Under the pieces are notes generated by a model. That model was not told the origin of the DNA, made no database searches, and worked only from the letters and a program-made list of their open reading frames with translations. From positions 124,001 to 188,000 of the forward strand of contig NZ_MJAP01000032.1 in assembly GCF_001884735.1 (NCBI RefSeq): a stretch of 64,000 nucleotides of DNA. The letters run 5' to 3'. Of the stretch, positions 19,595 through 28,249 are shown in pieces. Position 1 is the stretch's first letter. Every line of letters starts with the position of its first letter. The position numbers and the translations under genes were made by a program. The stretch is from Natronohydrobacter thiooxidans (GTDB lineage Bacteria > Pseudomonadota > Alphaproteobacteria > Rhodobacterales > Rhodobacteraceae).

Positions 19595-19663
19595 GGTGCG
19601 TGCCAAGCACGCACCCTACGGGGGAGGGGAGAGGAGGCGTAGGGTGCGTGCTCTGCACGCACC
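19595..19663. repeat. pair of inverted palindromic GGTGCGTGC repeats between serC and serA
   Basis: Two hairpins: arms 19595-19603/19607-19615 (loop CAA) and 19643-19651/19655-19663 (loop TCT), both GGTGCGTGC/GCACGCACC. The inner flanks GCACGCACCCTACG (19607-19620) and CGTAGGGTGCGTGC (19638-19651) are also exact inverted repeats, so the block can fold as one large stem or two small ones. It sits in the serC-serA gap and resembles the repeat at 17140. Possibly a processing or attenuation element. Confidence 0.75.
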
Positions 19664-19672
19664 GCTGGTTGA

Positions 19673-20830
19673 TCAGGCCGCGTCCGCGAGGGCGGCGCGT
19701 TCGGCGTGATAGGCCCAGTCGAGCCAGCCCATAAGTGCTGCGACATCAGATGTCTCGACCGTGGCCCCGCACCAGATACGCAGCCCCGCAGGCGCATCGC
19801 GATAGGCCCCGATATCAAAGGCCACGCCTTCCTTCTCCAGCCGCTTGGCCACAGCCTTGGCGAAAGCCGCGCCATCCGCGATTGAGGGATCGGTGAATTT
19901 CAGGCAGACAGAGGTCGTCGAGGCCGTGGCCGGATCTTCCGCCAGATTGGCGATCCAGTCATGCGCCGCGCAGAACTCGGCAATCACAGCCGCATTGGCG
20001 TTGCAGCGCGCGATCAGCGCTTCCAGCCCGCCGATGCGGCGCGCCCAGTCCAGCGCCACCAGATAATCCTCGACCGCCAGCATCGAGGGCGTGTTGATCG
20101 TCTCGCCCCTGAAAATGCCCTCGATCAACTTGCCGCCCTTGGTCAGGCGGAAAATCTTCGGCAGCGGCCATGCGGGCGTGTAGCTTTCCAGCCGCTCCAC
20201 CGCGCGCGGGCTCAGGATCAGCATGCCATGTGCCGCCTCGCCGCCCATCACCTTCTGCCAGGAGAAGGTCGTCACATCCAGCTTGTCCCAGGGCAGATCC
20301 ATCGCAAAGGCCGCCGAGGTGGCATCGCAGATCGTCAGCCCCGCGCGGTCCGCAGGGATCTCGTCGCCATTGGCCATCCGCACGCCCGAGGTGGTGCCGT
20401 TCCATGTGAACACCACATCGCTATCATAATCGACCGAGGCCATATCGACGATCTGCCCGTAATCCGCCGTGCGCACATCCGCATCGAGTTTCAGCTGCTT
20501 GACCACATCCGTCACCCAGCCTGCACCGAAGCTTTCCCAGGCGACCATTGTCACCTTGCGCGCGCCCAGAAGCGACCACATCGCCATTTCGACAGCGCCT
20601 GTATCCGAGGCAGGCACGATCCCGATCCGGTAATCGCTCGGCACGCCAAGGATCTCGCGCGTGCCCTCGATCGCGGCAAGCAGCTTTTCCTTGCCCACCG
20701 CCGCGCGATGCGACCGCCCAAGGGGCGCATCAGCCAGCAGATCAAGCGTGAAATCGGGGATCTTGGCGCAGGGGCCAGAAGAGAAGCGCGGATTTGCCGG
20801 GCGCTTGGCCGGTTGTGCAGGTCCAGTCAT
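19673..20830 (-). CDS. serC: phosphoserine aminotransferase
   Basis: PLP enzyme of 385 residues converting 3-phosphohydroxypyruvate to phosphoserine. The N-terminus [15 protein letters not shown] is typical of the alphaproteobacterial/archaeal SerC subgroup. The PLP lysine lies in [12 protein letters not shown]. Followed on the same strand by serA, with serB divergent, so three serine biosynthesis enzymes cluster here. A candidate promoter lies at 20882-20910. Confidence 0.95.
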   Translation of the reverse strand: MTGPAQPAKRPANPRFSSGPCAKIPDFTLDLLADAPLGRSHRAAVGKEKLLAAIEGTREILGVPSDYRIGIVPASDTGAVEMAMWSLLGARKVTMVAWESFGAGWVTDVVKQLKLDADVRTADYGQIVDMASVDYDSDVVFTWNGTTSGVRMANGDEIPADRAGLTICDATSAAFAMDLPWDKLDVTTFSWQKVMGGEAAHGMLILSPRAVERLESYTPAWPLPKIFRLTKGGKLIEGIFRGETINTPSMLAVEDYLVALDWARRIGGLEALIARCNANAAVIAEFCAAHDWIANLAEDPATASTTSVCLKFTDPSIADGAAFAKAVAKRLEKEGVAFDIGAYRDAPAGLRIWCGATVETSDVAALMGWLDWAYHAERAALADAA

Positions 20831-20881
20831 GGTATCCTTCCAGATATATGCCCTTCGTTGGGGAAGGGTGTCCCGCTACCG

Positions 20882-20910
20882 CCATTACGCCGCGTTCCGC
20901 ACTGGCGCAA
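20882..20910 (-). promoter_or_regulatory. possible promoter of serC
   Basis: On the minus strand TTGCGC (20910-20905) and TAATGG (20887-20882) are spaced by 17 bases, about 50 bases upstream of the serC start at 20830. A good sigma-70 spacing, but the assignment rests on pattern only. The divergent serB promoter must lie in the same 171-base interval. Confidence 0.4.
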
Positions 20911-21001
20911 GATGGAAAATTGCACTAGAGCGCCGCTTGAGCGCGCAAAAACGACGCAGCCTGTTCACCATCGGAAACTTGCCCAGAGGATCGCCCGGAA
21001 A

Positions 21002-21889
21002 ATGTATGTCGCCACGCTTCTGACCAATCCCGCCACGCCGAAGCTCGATGCCGCGACGGTGGAAGCGCTGCGCAATGCCTGGGGCGGCGGTGCTGCGCTT
21101 TGGCTCAATCCCGCAATCGCGGCCGAATTTTCCCTGCCCGCCCGGCCGGATAATCTCTGGCATGTCTGGGAGGACATGCAGGCGCTGGGCATCGATCTGG
21201 CCGTCCAACCTGTCGAAGGACGGCGCAAGCAGATGCTTCTGGCCGATATGGACAGCACCATGATCGGGCAGGAATGCATTGATGAACTGGCCGATGAAGC
21301 GGGCGTCGGGGAATATGTTGCGGGGATCACGGCACGCGCGATGAATGGCGAGCTGGATTTCAATTCGGCGCTGCGGGAACGCGTGGCGCTGCTCAAGGGG
21401 CTTGATGCCGATGTGATCGCCAAGGTTCTGGCCTCGCGCATCAGTTTCACACCCGGCGGGCGCGAGTTGATCGCCACGATGAAGGCGCAGGGCGGCTATG
21501 CCGCGCTTGTGTCCGGCGGGTTCACCTCCTTCACCAGCCATGTCGCGCAGGCTCTGGGCTTTGACGAGCACCGCGCCAATACGCTGCATATCGAGAATGG
21601 CCAGTTGACCGGCAGTGTCGCCGAGCCGATTCTCGGGCGCGAAGCCAAGGTCGCGGCGCTTGACGAGATTTCCGCGCGGCTCGGGATCACGCCGCAGCAG
21701 GTGATGGCCGTGGGCGATGGCGCGAATGATCTGGGCATGCTGGGCCGTGCCGGATCCGGGGTCGCGCTGCACGCCAAGCCTGCGGTCGCGGCACAATGCG
21801 ATCTGCGCATCAACCATGGCGATCTGACGGCACTGCTCTATCTGCAGGGTTACAGTATCGATCAATTTGCGCGCAGTGACGCGGCCTAA
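21002..21889 (+). CDS. serB: phosphoserine phosphatase
   Basis: HAD-family phosphatase of 295 residues, the last step of serine synthesis. Motif I is LLADMDSTMIGQE (DxDST); motif II lies in ALVSGGFTSFTSHVA; motif III/IV is VGDGANDLGMLGRAGSGVALHAKP. The N-terminal ~75 residues form the ACT-like regulatory domain. ATG 21002 gives the natural MYVATLLTNPA start; the frame is open far upstream antisense to serC, which is not coding. Divergent from serC-serA. Confidence 0.95.
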   Translation: MYVATLLTNPATPKLDAATVEALRNAWGGGAALWLNPAIAAEFSLPARPDNLWHVWEDMQALGIDLAVQPVEGRRKQMLLADMDSTMIGQECIDELADEAGVGEYVAGITARAMNGELDFNSALRERVALLKGLDADVIAKVLASRISFTPGGRELIATMKAQGGYAALVSGGFTSFTSHVAQALGFDEHRANTLHIENGQLTGSVAEPILGREAKVAALDEISARLGITPQQVMAVGDGANDLGMLGRAGSGVALHAKPAVAAQCDLRINHGDLTALLYLQGYSIDQFARSDAA

Positions 21890-21962
21890 CGCTGGCATCG
21901 GCTGGAACCGGCGCGGCGTCTGTGCGATGCTGGCGCAAGACCCCGTTTGCGAAGGACTGCCC

Positions 21963-23126
21963 ATGCCCGTCAAGAACCGCTTTGCCGAACTTCTGCCCGA
22001 AATCACCGCCTGGCGGCGGGATTTCCACGCCCATCCCGAACTCATGTTCGATTGCAACCGCACCGCAGGAATTGTCGCCGGGAAACTGCGCGATTTTGGC
22101 TGCGATGAAGTGGTCGAAGGGATCGGGCGCACCGGCGTCGTGGGCGTGATCAAGGGGCGCAGCACGGCATCGGGGCGTGTGGTGGGGCTGCGCGCGGATA
22201 TGGACGCATTGCCCATCCACGAAGCCACGGGACTCGACTATGCCTCGAAAGAGGCGGGCAAGATGCATGCCTGCGGCCATGACGGCCACACCGCCATGCT
22301 GCTCGGGGCGGCGAAATATCTGGCCGAGACGCGCAATTTCGATGGCACGGTGGTGGTGATCTTCCAGCCCGCCGAAGAAGGCGGCGGCGGCGGCGCTGTG
22401 ATGTGTCGCGACGGGCTGATGTCGCGATTCGGCATTCAGGAAGTCTACGGCATGCATAACTGGCCCGGTGTGTCCGAGGGCACATTCGCGATCCGTCCGG
22501 GGCCGTTCTTCGCCGCCACCGACCAGTTCGAAATCGCCATCGAGGGGCGCGGCGGCCATGCCGCCAAACCCCACCAATGCATCGACACCACGCTTGTGGC
22601 CGCGCATCTCGTGGTGGCACTGCAAAGCATCGTCAGCCGCAATGCCGATCCGACGCAGGAAATCGTGGTCTCGGTCACCTCCTTCGTCACAGAAAGCCAG
22701 GCTTTCAACGTGATCCCCCAGCATGTCACCCTGCGCGGCACCCTGCGTACCCTCAGCGCCGAGATGCGCGCGCTGGCCGAGACGCGCCTCAAATCCATCG
22801 CCGAACATAGTGCCGCGACCTTCGGTGCTCAGGCCCGCGTCGATTACCGCCCCGGCTATCCGGTCATGGTCAATTCCGCGGCAGAGACCGACCATGCGAT
22901 CCGCGCGGCCAATGCCGTCACCGGGAGTTGCGCGACCGCGCCGCTGGTCATGGGCGGAGAGGATTTCGCCTATATGCTGAACGAACGTCCGGGGGCCTAT
23001 ATCCTTGTGGGCAATGGCGACACGGCGGATGTGCACCACCCGCAATATAATTTCAACGATGCGATCATCCCGGCGGGCTGCAGCTACTGGGTGGAACTGG
23101 CCGAACAGCGGCTGTCAGCTGCCTGA
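21963..23126 (+). CDS. M20 family amidohydrolase (hippurate hydrolase-like)
   Basis: A 387-residue metal-dependent amidohydrolase/aminoacylase. Metal-site motifs: LRADMDALPIHE, HACGHDGHTAMLLGAAKYL, FQPAEEGGGGG and GGEDFAYMLNERPGAY. The start MPVKNRFAELLPEITAWRRDFHAHPEL is characteristic. It likely hydrolyses N-acyl amino acids or similar amides; the natural substrate is unknown. It follows serB by 73 bases in the same direction and ends at a strong bidirectional terminator. Confidence 0.92.
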   Translation: MPVKNRFAELLPEITAWRRDFHAHPELMFDCNRTAGIVAGKLRDFGCDEVVEGIGRTGVVGVIKGRSTASGRVVGLRADMDALPIHEATGLDYASKEAGKMHACGHDGHTAMLLGAAKYLAETRNFDGTVVVIFQPAEEGGGGGAVMCRDGLMSRFGIQEVYGMHNWPGVSEGTFAIRPGPFFAATDQFEIAIEGRGGHAAKPHQCIDTTLVAAHLVVALQSIVSRNADPTQEIVVSVTSFVTESQAFNVIPQHVTLRGTLRTLSAEMRALAETRLKSIAEHSAATFGAQARVDYRPGYPVMVNSAAETDHAIRAANAVTGSCATAPLVMGGEDFAYMLNERPGAYILVGNGDTADVHHPQYNFNDAIIPAGCSYWVELAEQRLSAA

Positions 23127-23141
23127 CCCCTGCCCAAGAAA

Positions 23142-23167
23142 AAAGCCCCGGACCATGCCGGGGCTTT
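23142..23167. terminator. bidirectional rho-independent terminator
   Basis: Stem AAAGCCCCGG (23142-23151) and CCGGGGCTTT (23158-23167) with loop ACCATG, flanked by an A-run on the left and T-rich sequence on the right. It lies between the convergent M20 gene and the small lipoprotein gene and can end transcripts from both sides. Confidence 0.85.
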
Positions 23168-23187
23168 CTTCGTTGATGCGGGCGCGA

Positions 23188-23460
23188 TCAGGGGCAGGCG
23201 GCCTCGTAATAGGTGCCATCGCCGCGCGCATAGGCGCAACGCCCGGTCTGGGTGTTCTGCGCCAGAAGCGTGCCAGCAGCCGCACCCGCAACGGTGCTGA
23301 TGATGGTCCAGTTGCTGTTCGCGCCCAGCAGATTGGCAACAGCCAGACCACCGGCTGCACCGGCGACACCGCCAACGACGCTGCGCTCGGTCTGGGTCAT
23401 CTGGCAACCTGCCACTGCAAGTACTGCAGCCAGCAGGCCCGCTGAAATCAGTTTTGTCAT
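23188..23460 (-). CDS. small glycine-zipper lipoprotein
   Basis: A 90-residue protein starting MTKLISAGLLAAVLAVAGC; the lipobox LAVAGC puts the lipidated Cys at residue 19. The mature part has a glycine-zipper-like stretch (SVVGGVAGAAGGLAVANLLG and STVAGAAAGTLLA) and a two-Cys C-terminus (RCAYARGDGTYYEAACP). Probably anchored in the outer membrane. ATG 23460 has AGGAAA upstream; the longer frame to 23559 has no start support. Function unknown. Confidence 0.8.
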   Translation of the reverse strand: MTKLISAGLLAAVLAVAGCQMTQTERSVVGGVAGAAGGLAVANLLGANSNWTIISTVAGAAAGTLLAQNTQTGRCAYARGDGTYYEAACP

Positions 23461-23608
23461 TTCTTGTCCTTTCCAGAGTGTTTGAATCACACCACTCCAC
23501 CAATTTAGCAGATTCCTCGGACCTGTCATCCGCCAGTGTTCAGATGGGCGAAACTCCACTCATCACGGAAGCTTGACCCCCGCCGCCGGGCAGGAGGCGC
23601 AGGAAAGG

Positions 23609-24265
23609 CTACACTGCGAAACGCAGCGAAAGGCGCAGCGCCGCGTGATCCTGCGTCACCGACAGGCGGGCAGCCTGCGCGGCGATCTCGGCCATGGCAA
23701 TGGCGAAATGCACCCGCGCCGAGGTGATCGGCACCTGCGAATGCCCCCGCCAGAGCGCGGACCAGAGCTCGTCGTCAATCTTGAGCCGTTCCGAGAGGCC
23801 GGTCAGGTGCACCCCCCCGTCGCAATCCTCGATCCGGATCTCGCCCCCCCAGGGCAGGGCGGTTTCAAGACACATGATCAGCAGGAAGATCAGTTTGACC
23901 CTGCGCCGCGAAAATTCGGCCTGACTGTCCCAGCGGATCGATTGTTTCTGCAGCTTGTCCATCTCCTTCAGCACCGACAGAATCTCCGCCCGCGACATGC
24001 CCTGATCCTCCGAGACCGCGCCGAAGGTGATGCGGAAGAAGCGCAGCCGTGTCGTCGCGTTCTGGATGCTGTCGGAAATCAGCTCCAGTTCCGGGCTGGA
24101 GCCACGCTGCGCCATGTTCAGCAGTTCCAGCCCGTTGCTGATCGCGCCCATCGGACTGACCAGATCATGACAAATCCGCGAGGCCACCAGCGCCGTGAGG
24201 TCAGCAGAGACGTTTGGCGTTTGATCTGTCTGACGTCCAAGGCTATGGAATGAAGGATGAGCCAT
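23609..24265 (-). CDS. chpT: histidine phosphotransferase ChpT
   Basis: A 218-residue phosphotransfer protein linking the hybrid kinase CckA to CtrA in alphaproteobacterial cell-cycle and motility control. The phospho-accepting His is in ASRICHDLVSPMGAISNGLELL, a degenerate DHp helix; the C-terminal part is a pseudo-ATPase domain lacking clear N/G boxes, as expected for ChpT. ATG 24265 overlaps the divergent DUF3553 start by 9 bases, so the two genes start head to head within each other. Confidence 0.88.
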   Translation of the reverse strand: MAHPSFHSLGRQTDQTPNVSADLTALVASRICHDLVSPMGAISNGLELLNMAQRGSSPELELISDSIQNATTRLRFFRITFGAVSEDQGMSRAEILSVLKEMDKLQKQSIRWDSQAEFSRRRVKLIFLLIMCLETALPWGGEIRIEDCDGGVHLTGLSERLKIDDELWSALWRGHSQVPITSARVHFAIAMAEIAAQAARLSVTQDHAALRLSLRFAV

Positions 24266-24439
24266 CTTGTTCTTGCCCCCGGAATGTTCGTGCGACACCC
24301 GCAGCACCCCGAATGGGGCGTCGGGCAAGTACAGTCGCGTATCGGTACCACTGTGACCGTCACTTTCCCCGAAGCGGGTAAAAAGGTCATTAATGCCGCA
24401 TCTGTGGAGTTGATCCTTGTCTTTGAAAACGATCTATAG
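24257..24439 (+). CDS. DUF3553 small protein
   Basis: A 60-residue protein, LAPGMFVRHPQHPEWGVGQVQS followed by VTVTFPEAGKKVINAASVELILV, the DUF3553 / UvrD-C-terminal (CarD-like Tudor) fold. Such domains often bind RNA polymerase or DNA, but no role is known for the stand-alone form. The start codon lies inside the 5' end of chpT on the other strand; AAGG is immediately upstream. A later ATG at 24284 would drop nine residues that match the family. Confidence 0.85.
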   Translation: MSHLVLAPGMFVRHPQHPEWGVGQVQSRIGTTVTVTFPEAGKKVINAASVELILVFENDL

Positions 24440-24535
24440 GCTCACACAGCCCATGATTGCAGGCAAGTGCCTTTCTGGAAACACAGTGTTTTTTCTCTCT
24501 CTCGGGCGGTCTGAAAGCAAGCCGGGCAGGGCAGA

Positions 24536-25351
24536 ATGAGCAGCAGTATCTCCGCAATTTCCGGGCAGGGCGCGAGCGCCGGCCCTTTCGCGGTCCGGCT
24601 CGCATGCTGCGCCGCCGATCTGCGCGCGGCGCAGCGCCTGCGCTACCGCGTCTTCGTCGAGGAGATGGGCGGCGACGGCCCCTTGGTCGATCATGTCCGC
24701 AAACTCGAATGCGACGCGCTTGATCCTGTATTTGACCATCTGCTTCTGGTCGACAAGAGCCGCGATCCGGCCTCCGAGACCCATGTGATCGGCGCCTACA
24801 GATTGCTGCCCGACACCCGTTTGGCACAGGCAGGACGCTTCTACTGCGACGCCGAGTTCGACCTGTCCCCCCTGCACCGGTCGGGGCGGCGCTTGCTGGA
24901 ACTGGGCCGATCCTGCATCGATCCGGCGCATCGCGGCGGGGTGGGCATGTTGCAGATGTGGCAGGGCCTTGCCGATTATGTCCGCCAGCACGACATCGGG
25001 ATCCTCTTCGGCGCGGCCAGCTTTCCCGGCACGAACCCGGCCGCCTTCGCACAATCGCTGGCCTGCCTGCACCATCTCTATCTCGCCCCGCCGCATCTGC
25101 GCGTGCGCGCCACCCAGCCCAATGGCTATCAACCGCTTCCCTTCGCGGAACTCGACCGCAAGCAGGCCATGCGCGAGATGCCCTCGCTGCTGCGTGCTTA
25201 TCTGCGGCTTGGCAGCATGGTGGGCGAAGGCGTCTTCATCGACCATGAATTCCGCACCACCGATGTCTGCATCATCCTCGATACGGCCCAACTGACCGCG
25301 CAGGCGCGCAGCCTTGCGGCGCGCGGCCCTGCGGGGCTGGCCGCGCCATGA
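24536..25351 (+). CDS. olsB: L-ornithine N(alpha)-acyltransferase
   Basis: A 271-residue GNAT-like acyltransferase that joins a 3-hydroxyacyl chain from acyl-ACP to ornithine, first step of ornithine lipid synthesis. Typical segments: AQRLRYRVFVEEMGGDG, HVIGAYRLLP, LLELGRSCIDPAHRGG and a long C-terminal MVGEGVFIDHEFRTTDVCIILD. The stop overlaps the olsA start by 4 bases. Ornithine lipids commonly replace phospholipids under phosphate limitation. Confidence 0.9.
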   Translation: MSSSISAISGQGASAGPFAVRLACCAADLRAAQRLRYRVFVEEMGGDGPLVDHVRKLECDALDPVFDHLLLVDKSRDPASETHVIGAYRLLPDTRLAQAGRFYCDAEFDLSPLHRSGRRLLELGRSCIDPAHRGGVGMLQMWQGLADYVRQHDIGILFGAASFPGTNPAAFAQSLACLHHLYLAPPHLRVRATQPNGYQPLPFAELDRKQAMREMPSLLRAYLRLGSMVGEGVFIDHEFRTTDVCIILDTAQLTAQARSLAARGPAGLAAP

Positions 25352-26178
25352 CCTGGCATTCCGACCTGCCGCCGCCACAGGCCAGAATCGCACCCGCCAC
25401 CTGGCCGCGCGTGGCGCTGCGCCTTGGCCTGATGGCCCTCGCGATCTTCGGCGGGCTGGCCCTGCACATGATCCTGCGCCTGATCGAGCGCCCGGTTTTC
25501 GGGCTGCGCCGCCCCCTGACCGCGCCCCTGACGCAGGTCGTTTGCCGTGCGACCCTCGCCATCCTGCGCCTCTCGCTGCGCATCGAGGGCCAGCCCGTTA
25601 CCGGGCACGCGGCCCTTGTGGCCAATCACAGCTCCTGGCTGGATATTTTCGTGCTCAACAGCGCAACGCAGGTCTATTTCGTGTCCAAGGCCGAAGTGGC
25701 GGACTGGCCCGGCATCGGCTGGCTGGCGCGCGCCACCGGCACTGTGTTCATCCGCCGCGACCGGCGCGAGGCCGCGCAGCACACATCCATGCTCGAAACC
25801 CGCCTGCAGGCCGGACACCGCCTGCTGGTCTTTCCCGAAGGCACCAGTTCCGACGGGTTGCGGGTGCTGCCCTTCAAGACCACCCTGTTCGAGGCGTTTC
25901 TGGCTCCGGACCTGCGCGATAGCCTGCAGGTTCAGCCGGTCAGTGTCACCTATTCCGCCCCCGAAGGGGCCGACCCGCGCGCGCTGGGCTGGTGGGGGCA
26001 TATGGATTTCGGCAGCCATCTGCTGCAGGTGCTGGCCATGCCCCGCGCCGGGCAGGTGCGGCTGGTCTTCCATCCCCCCATCCGCGTGGCCGACCTGCCC
26101 GACCGCAAGGCACTGGCGCTGGCCTGCGAAGAGGCGGTGCGCGCGGGGTTCGGGGGAGGTGGTCTGGTGGGTGTTTGA
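25348..26178 (+). CDS. olsA: lyso-ornithine lipid acyltransferase (PlsC type)
   Basis: A 276-residue 1-acyl-glycerol-phosphate acyltransferase family member; catalytic HxxxxD is NHSSWLD, and the second motif is VFPEGTSSDGLRVLPFKTTLF. One N-terminal membrane helix (LRLGLMALAIFGGLALHMIL). Coupled to olsB by ATGA, which makes the second acylation of ornithine lipid the best role; it could also acylate lysophosphatidate. Confidence 0.9.
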   Translation: MTWHSDLPPPQARIAPATWPRVALRLGLMALAIFGGLALHMILRLIERPVFGLRRPLTAPLTQVVCRATLAILRLSLRIEGQPVTGHAALVANHSSWLDIFVLNSATQVYFVSKAEVADWPGIGWLARATGTVFIRRDRREAAQHTSMLETRLQAGHRLLVFPEGTSSDGLRVLPFKTTLFEAFLAPDLRDSLQVQPVSVTYSAPEGADPRALGWWGHMDFGSHLLQVLAMPRAGQVRLVFHPPIRVADLPDRKALALACEEAVRAGFGGGGLVGV

Positions 26179-26324
26179 GGACTGGTTGTTGTGAGACAGG
26201 GGGTTGATGTGGTGACAGGCAGCTTTGCGGGAGAAGCTGCCGTTCGGCGCAGAACTTCCAAAGTCGGCTTTGTTTCTACGCTATAGTTGCCTCGGCGACA
26301 CCAGTAAGAAGGCAGTAATACAGC

Positions 26325-26660
26325 ATGACCCAGTCTCTTAACCGGCTCGTGGAGCGGCAGATCCAGAAAGCCCTCGCAGAGGGCAAGTTACGCGGCCTTG
26401 AAGGCGAGGGGAAACCGCTGCCCGACCGCTCGGGCGAGGCGTTTACCGACATGGCGGCAGCAGTGGCTGTCCGCATAATGGCCGAAGCAGGCACACTGCC
26501 TGAGGAATTCAAGATCAAGAAACTGCTGGAGGCCGCGAAGCAAAGCTACAGGGAAGCAGAGGGCGATGACGCCAAACGCGTTGCAATGGCCCTGATCGCC
26601 GACCTTCAGCAACGCTACAACATAGCCGTAGAGGCAAGACGGCGGTTTATGGGAGGTTAG
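26325..26660 (+). CDS. DUF1992 (DnaJ-related domain) protein
   Basis: A 111-residue protein beginning LNRLVERQIQKALAEGKLRGLEGEGKPLPD, the DUF1992 signature, with helix-rich remainder. DUF1992 occurs alone or joined to DnaJ-like proteins; the role is unknown. Codon use is less GC-rich than its neighbours. It stands alone between olsA (146 bases away) and the convergent ThiE-like gene. Confidence 0.85.
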   Translation: MTQSLNRLVERQIQKALAEGKLRGLEGEGKPLPDRSGEAFTDMAAAVAVRIMAEAGTLPEEFKIKKLLEAAKQSYREAEGDDAKRVAMALIADLQQRYNIAVEARRRFMGG

Positions 26661-26742
26661 CACGAAGCGGCCACCCGTCTGCTGCGCAGCATCTGGCGAA
26701 ACGGGCTCCAATGCGCCCTCAGCCTACGTTTCCGCCCCCCCT

Positions 26743-27360
26743 TTACCGCAACGCCTCCGTCAGTTCCCGCAGCGCCGCCAGAGGATCCTCCTGCGACCAG
26801 ATCTCCTCTCCGATGGCCAGAAAATCGACCACAGGTGCCAGGCTGCCCACCAGATCGCGGCTCAGCGCGCCTTCGGCCACCACCGGCAATTCGATCATCT
26901 CGGACCACCATTCGAACAAGTCGCGCGGGGCCACCTGCCCGTCGCCCAGCGCCTGCGCCCCCACCGGGCCGAAACTGACGTAATCCGCGCCTGCCTCGCC
27001 TGCGGTGATCCCGTCATGGCGCAGCGACCCGCAATATGCCCCGATGATCGCATCCTGCCCCATGCTCTCGCGCAGCTTGCGGATGCGCGTATGTCCGCCC
27101 TGCAGATGCACCCCGTCCAGCCCCAGCCGCTCGACCATCAGCACATGATCGGCAATCACGAGCGGGATATCGCGCGCATGGGCAATCTCGCGCAGCGCGT
27201 CCCCCGTGCGCAGGATCGCGTCCTCGTCCTGACTGGCCAGCGCCAGCCGCAGGCAGGCGATCTCGGCCCCGTCCAGCACGCGCGCCAGCCTGTCGGGAAA
27301 AACCGCAAGATCGATCACGGGCGGGGTAATCAGGTATAGCTGGGGGATATCCGCGCTCAT
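26743..27360 (-). CDS. thiamine phosphate synthase-like protein (ThiE family)
   Basis: A 205-residue TIM-barrel protein related to ThiE/TenI. Matches: QLYLITPP start, LVIADHVLMVERLGLDGVHLQ, GAYCGSLRHDGITAGEAGADYVSFGPV and VVAEGALSRDLV. It is somewhat diverged at the pyrimidine/phosphate loop (GPV rather than GPIFPT), so it may be a TenI-like or paralogous form. ATG 27360 has GAGG upstream. No other thi gene and no TPP riboswitch were seen nearby. Confidence 0.75.
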   Translation of the reverse strand: MSADIPQLYLITPPVIDLAVFPDRLARVLDGAEIACLRLALASQDEDAILRTGDALREIAHARDIPLVIADHVLMVERLGLDGVHLQGGHTRIRKLRESMGQDAIIGAYCGSLRHDGITAGEAGADYVSFGPVGAQALGDGQVAPRDLFEWWSEMIELPVVAEGALSRDLVGSLAPVVDFLAIGEEIWSQEDPLAALRELTEALR

Positions 27361-27490
27361 GAGGCACCTCATCTGGGAAACTGGGCTCTTCTAGCCCGCA
27401 GACTTTGGGGAAACAAGCGGCCCCGCGCTTGCAGCAGGGTGCTCCGGACGCTATGGCAGGGCAGTTTCCGAAAAACAGCCCAGAGCGCCG

Positions 27491-28249
27491 ATGACCCCCA
27501 AGGATGACCAGCTTTTCGACGCGCCCACCCCTGTCATGGTGCTGGTGCGCCCGCAGATGGGCGAGAATATCGGCGCCGCCGCCCGTGCGATGCTGAATTT
27601 CGGCTGCGCGCGGATGCGGCTGGTGGCCCCGCGCGACGGCTGGCCCAATCCCAAGGCGACGGCCATGGCCTCTGGCGCCTCGCCGGTGCTGGACCGCGCG
27701 GGCGTGTTCGACACTTTGCCGCAGGCGATTGGCGATTGCGATTATGTCTATGCAACCACGGCGCGCGGGCGCGGGCTGACGAAACCCGTGCTGACGCCGG
27801 AACGCGCCATGCAGGAAGCGCGCGCTTTTGCGGCTGCGGGCAAGCGCGTGGCGGTGCTCTTCGGCCCGGAACGTGCGGGGCTGGAAAACGAGGATGTGGC
27901 CCGCGCCAATGCCATCATCACTGTACCGGTGAACCCGGCTTTCTATTCGCTGAACCTTGCGCAATGCGTGCTGCTGGTGGCCTATGAATATGCCCGGCTT
28001 GGTCATGAGGTGCCGCCTGAGATCATGGCCATGGCCGGAACCGATTTCGCCACCGCCATCGAGCGCGAGAAACTGGGCGATCATTTCGAGGACCGGCTGG
28101 AGGAGGCAGGCTTTTTCCACCCGCCCGAGAAAGCGCAGGCCATGCGGCTCAATCTGCGCAATATGTGGGCGCGGCTGCATCTGACCCGCGCCGATGTGCA
28201 GACCCTGCACGGGATGCTGCGCCAGATCCTGCGGGGGCAGGGGCGCTGA
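27491..28249 (+). CDS. trmJ: TrmH/SpoU family RNA 2'-O-methyltransferase (TrmJ-like)
   Basis: A 252-residue SPOUT methyltransferase. Motif 1 VRPQMGENIGAAARAMLNFG, motif 2 VAVLFGPERAGLENEDVA and motif 3 NPAFYSLNLAQCVLLVAYE form the knotted SAM site. Length and C-terminal extension fit TrmJ, which methylates position 32 of tRNA; the gene symbol rests on family resemblance. Overlaps the following gene by one base (TGATG). Confidence 0.88.
   Translation: MTPKDDQLFDAPTPVMVLVRPQMGENIGAAARAMLNFGCARMRLVAPRDGWPNPKATAMASGASPVLDRAGVFDTLPQAIGDCDYVYATTARGRGLTKPVLTPERAMQEARAFAAAGKRVAVLFGPERAGLENEDVARANAIITVPVNPAFYSLNLAQCVLLVAYEYARLGHEVPPEIMAMAGTDFATAIEREKLGDHFEDRLEEAGFFHPPEKAQAMRLNLRNMWARLHLTRADVQTLHGMLRQILRGQGR

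Noticed and set aside
17145..19709. 854-codon plus-strand open frame
   Set aside because: It lies antisense to the phosphatase and serA genes, has a His/Arg-rich composition and no recognisable domain. Long antisense frames are expected in GC-rich DNA with strong codon bias.
19961..21001. Long 5' extension of serB
   Set aside because: The extension runs antisense through serC and has no SerB-like content; the family N-terminus begins at 21002.
26661..27490. TPP riboswitch near the ThiE-like gene
   Set aside because: The upstream region of the gene is only about 130 bases and lacks the conserved CUGAGA-type TPP core.
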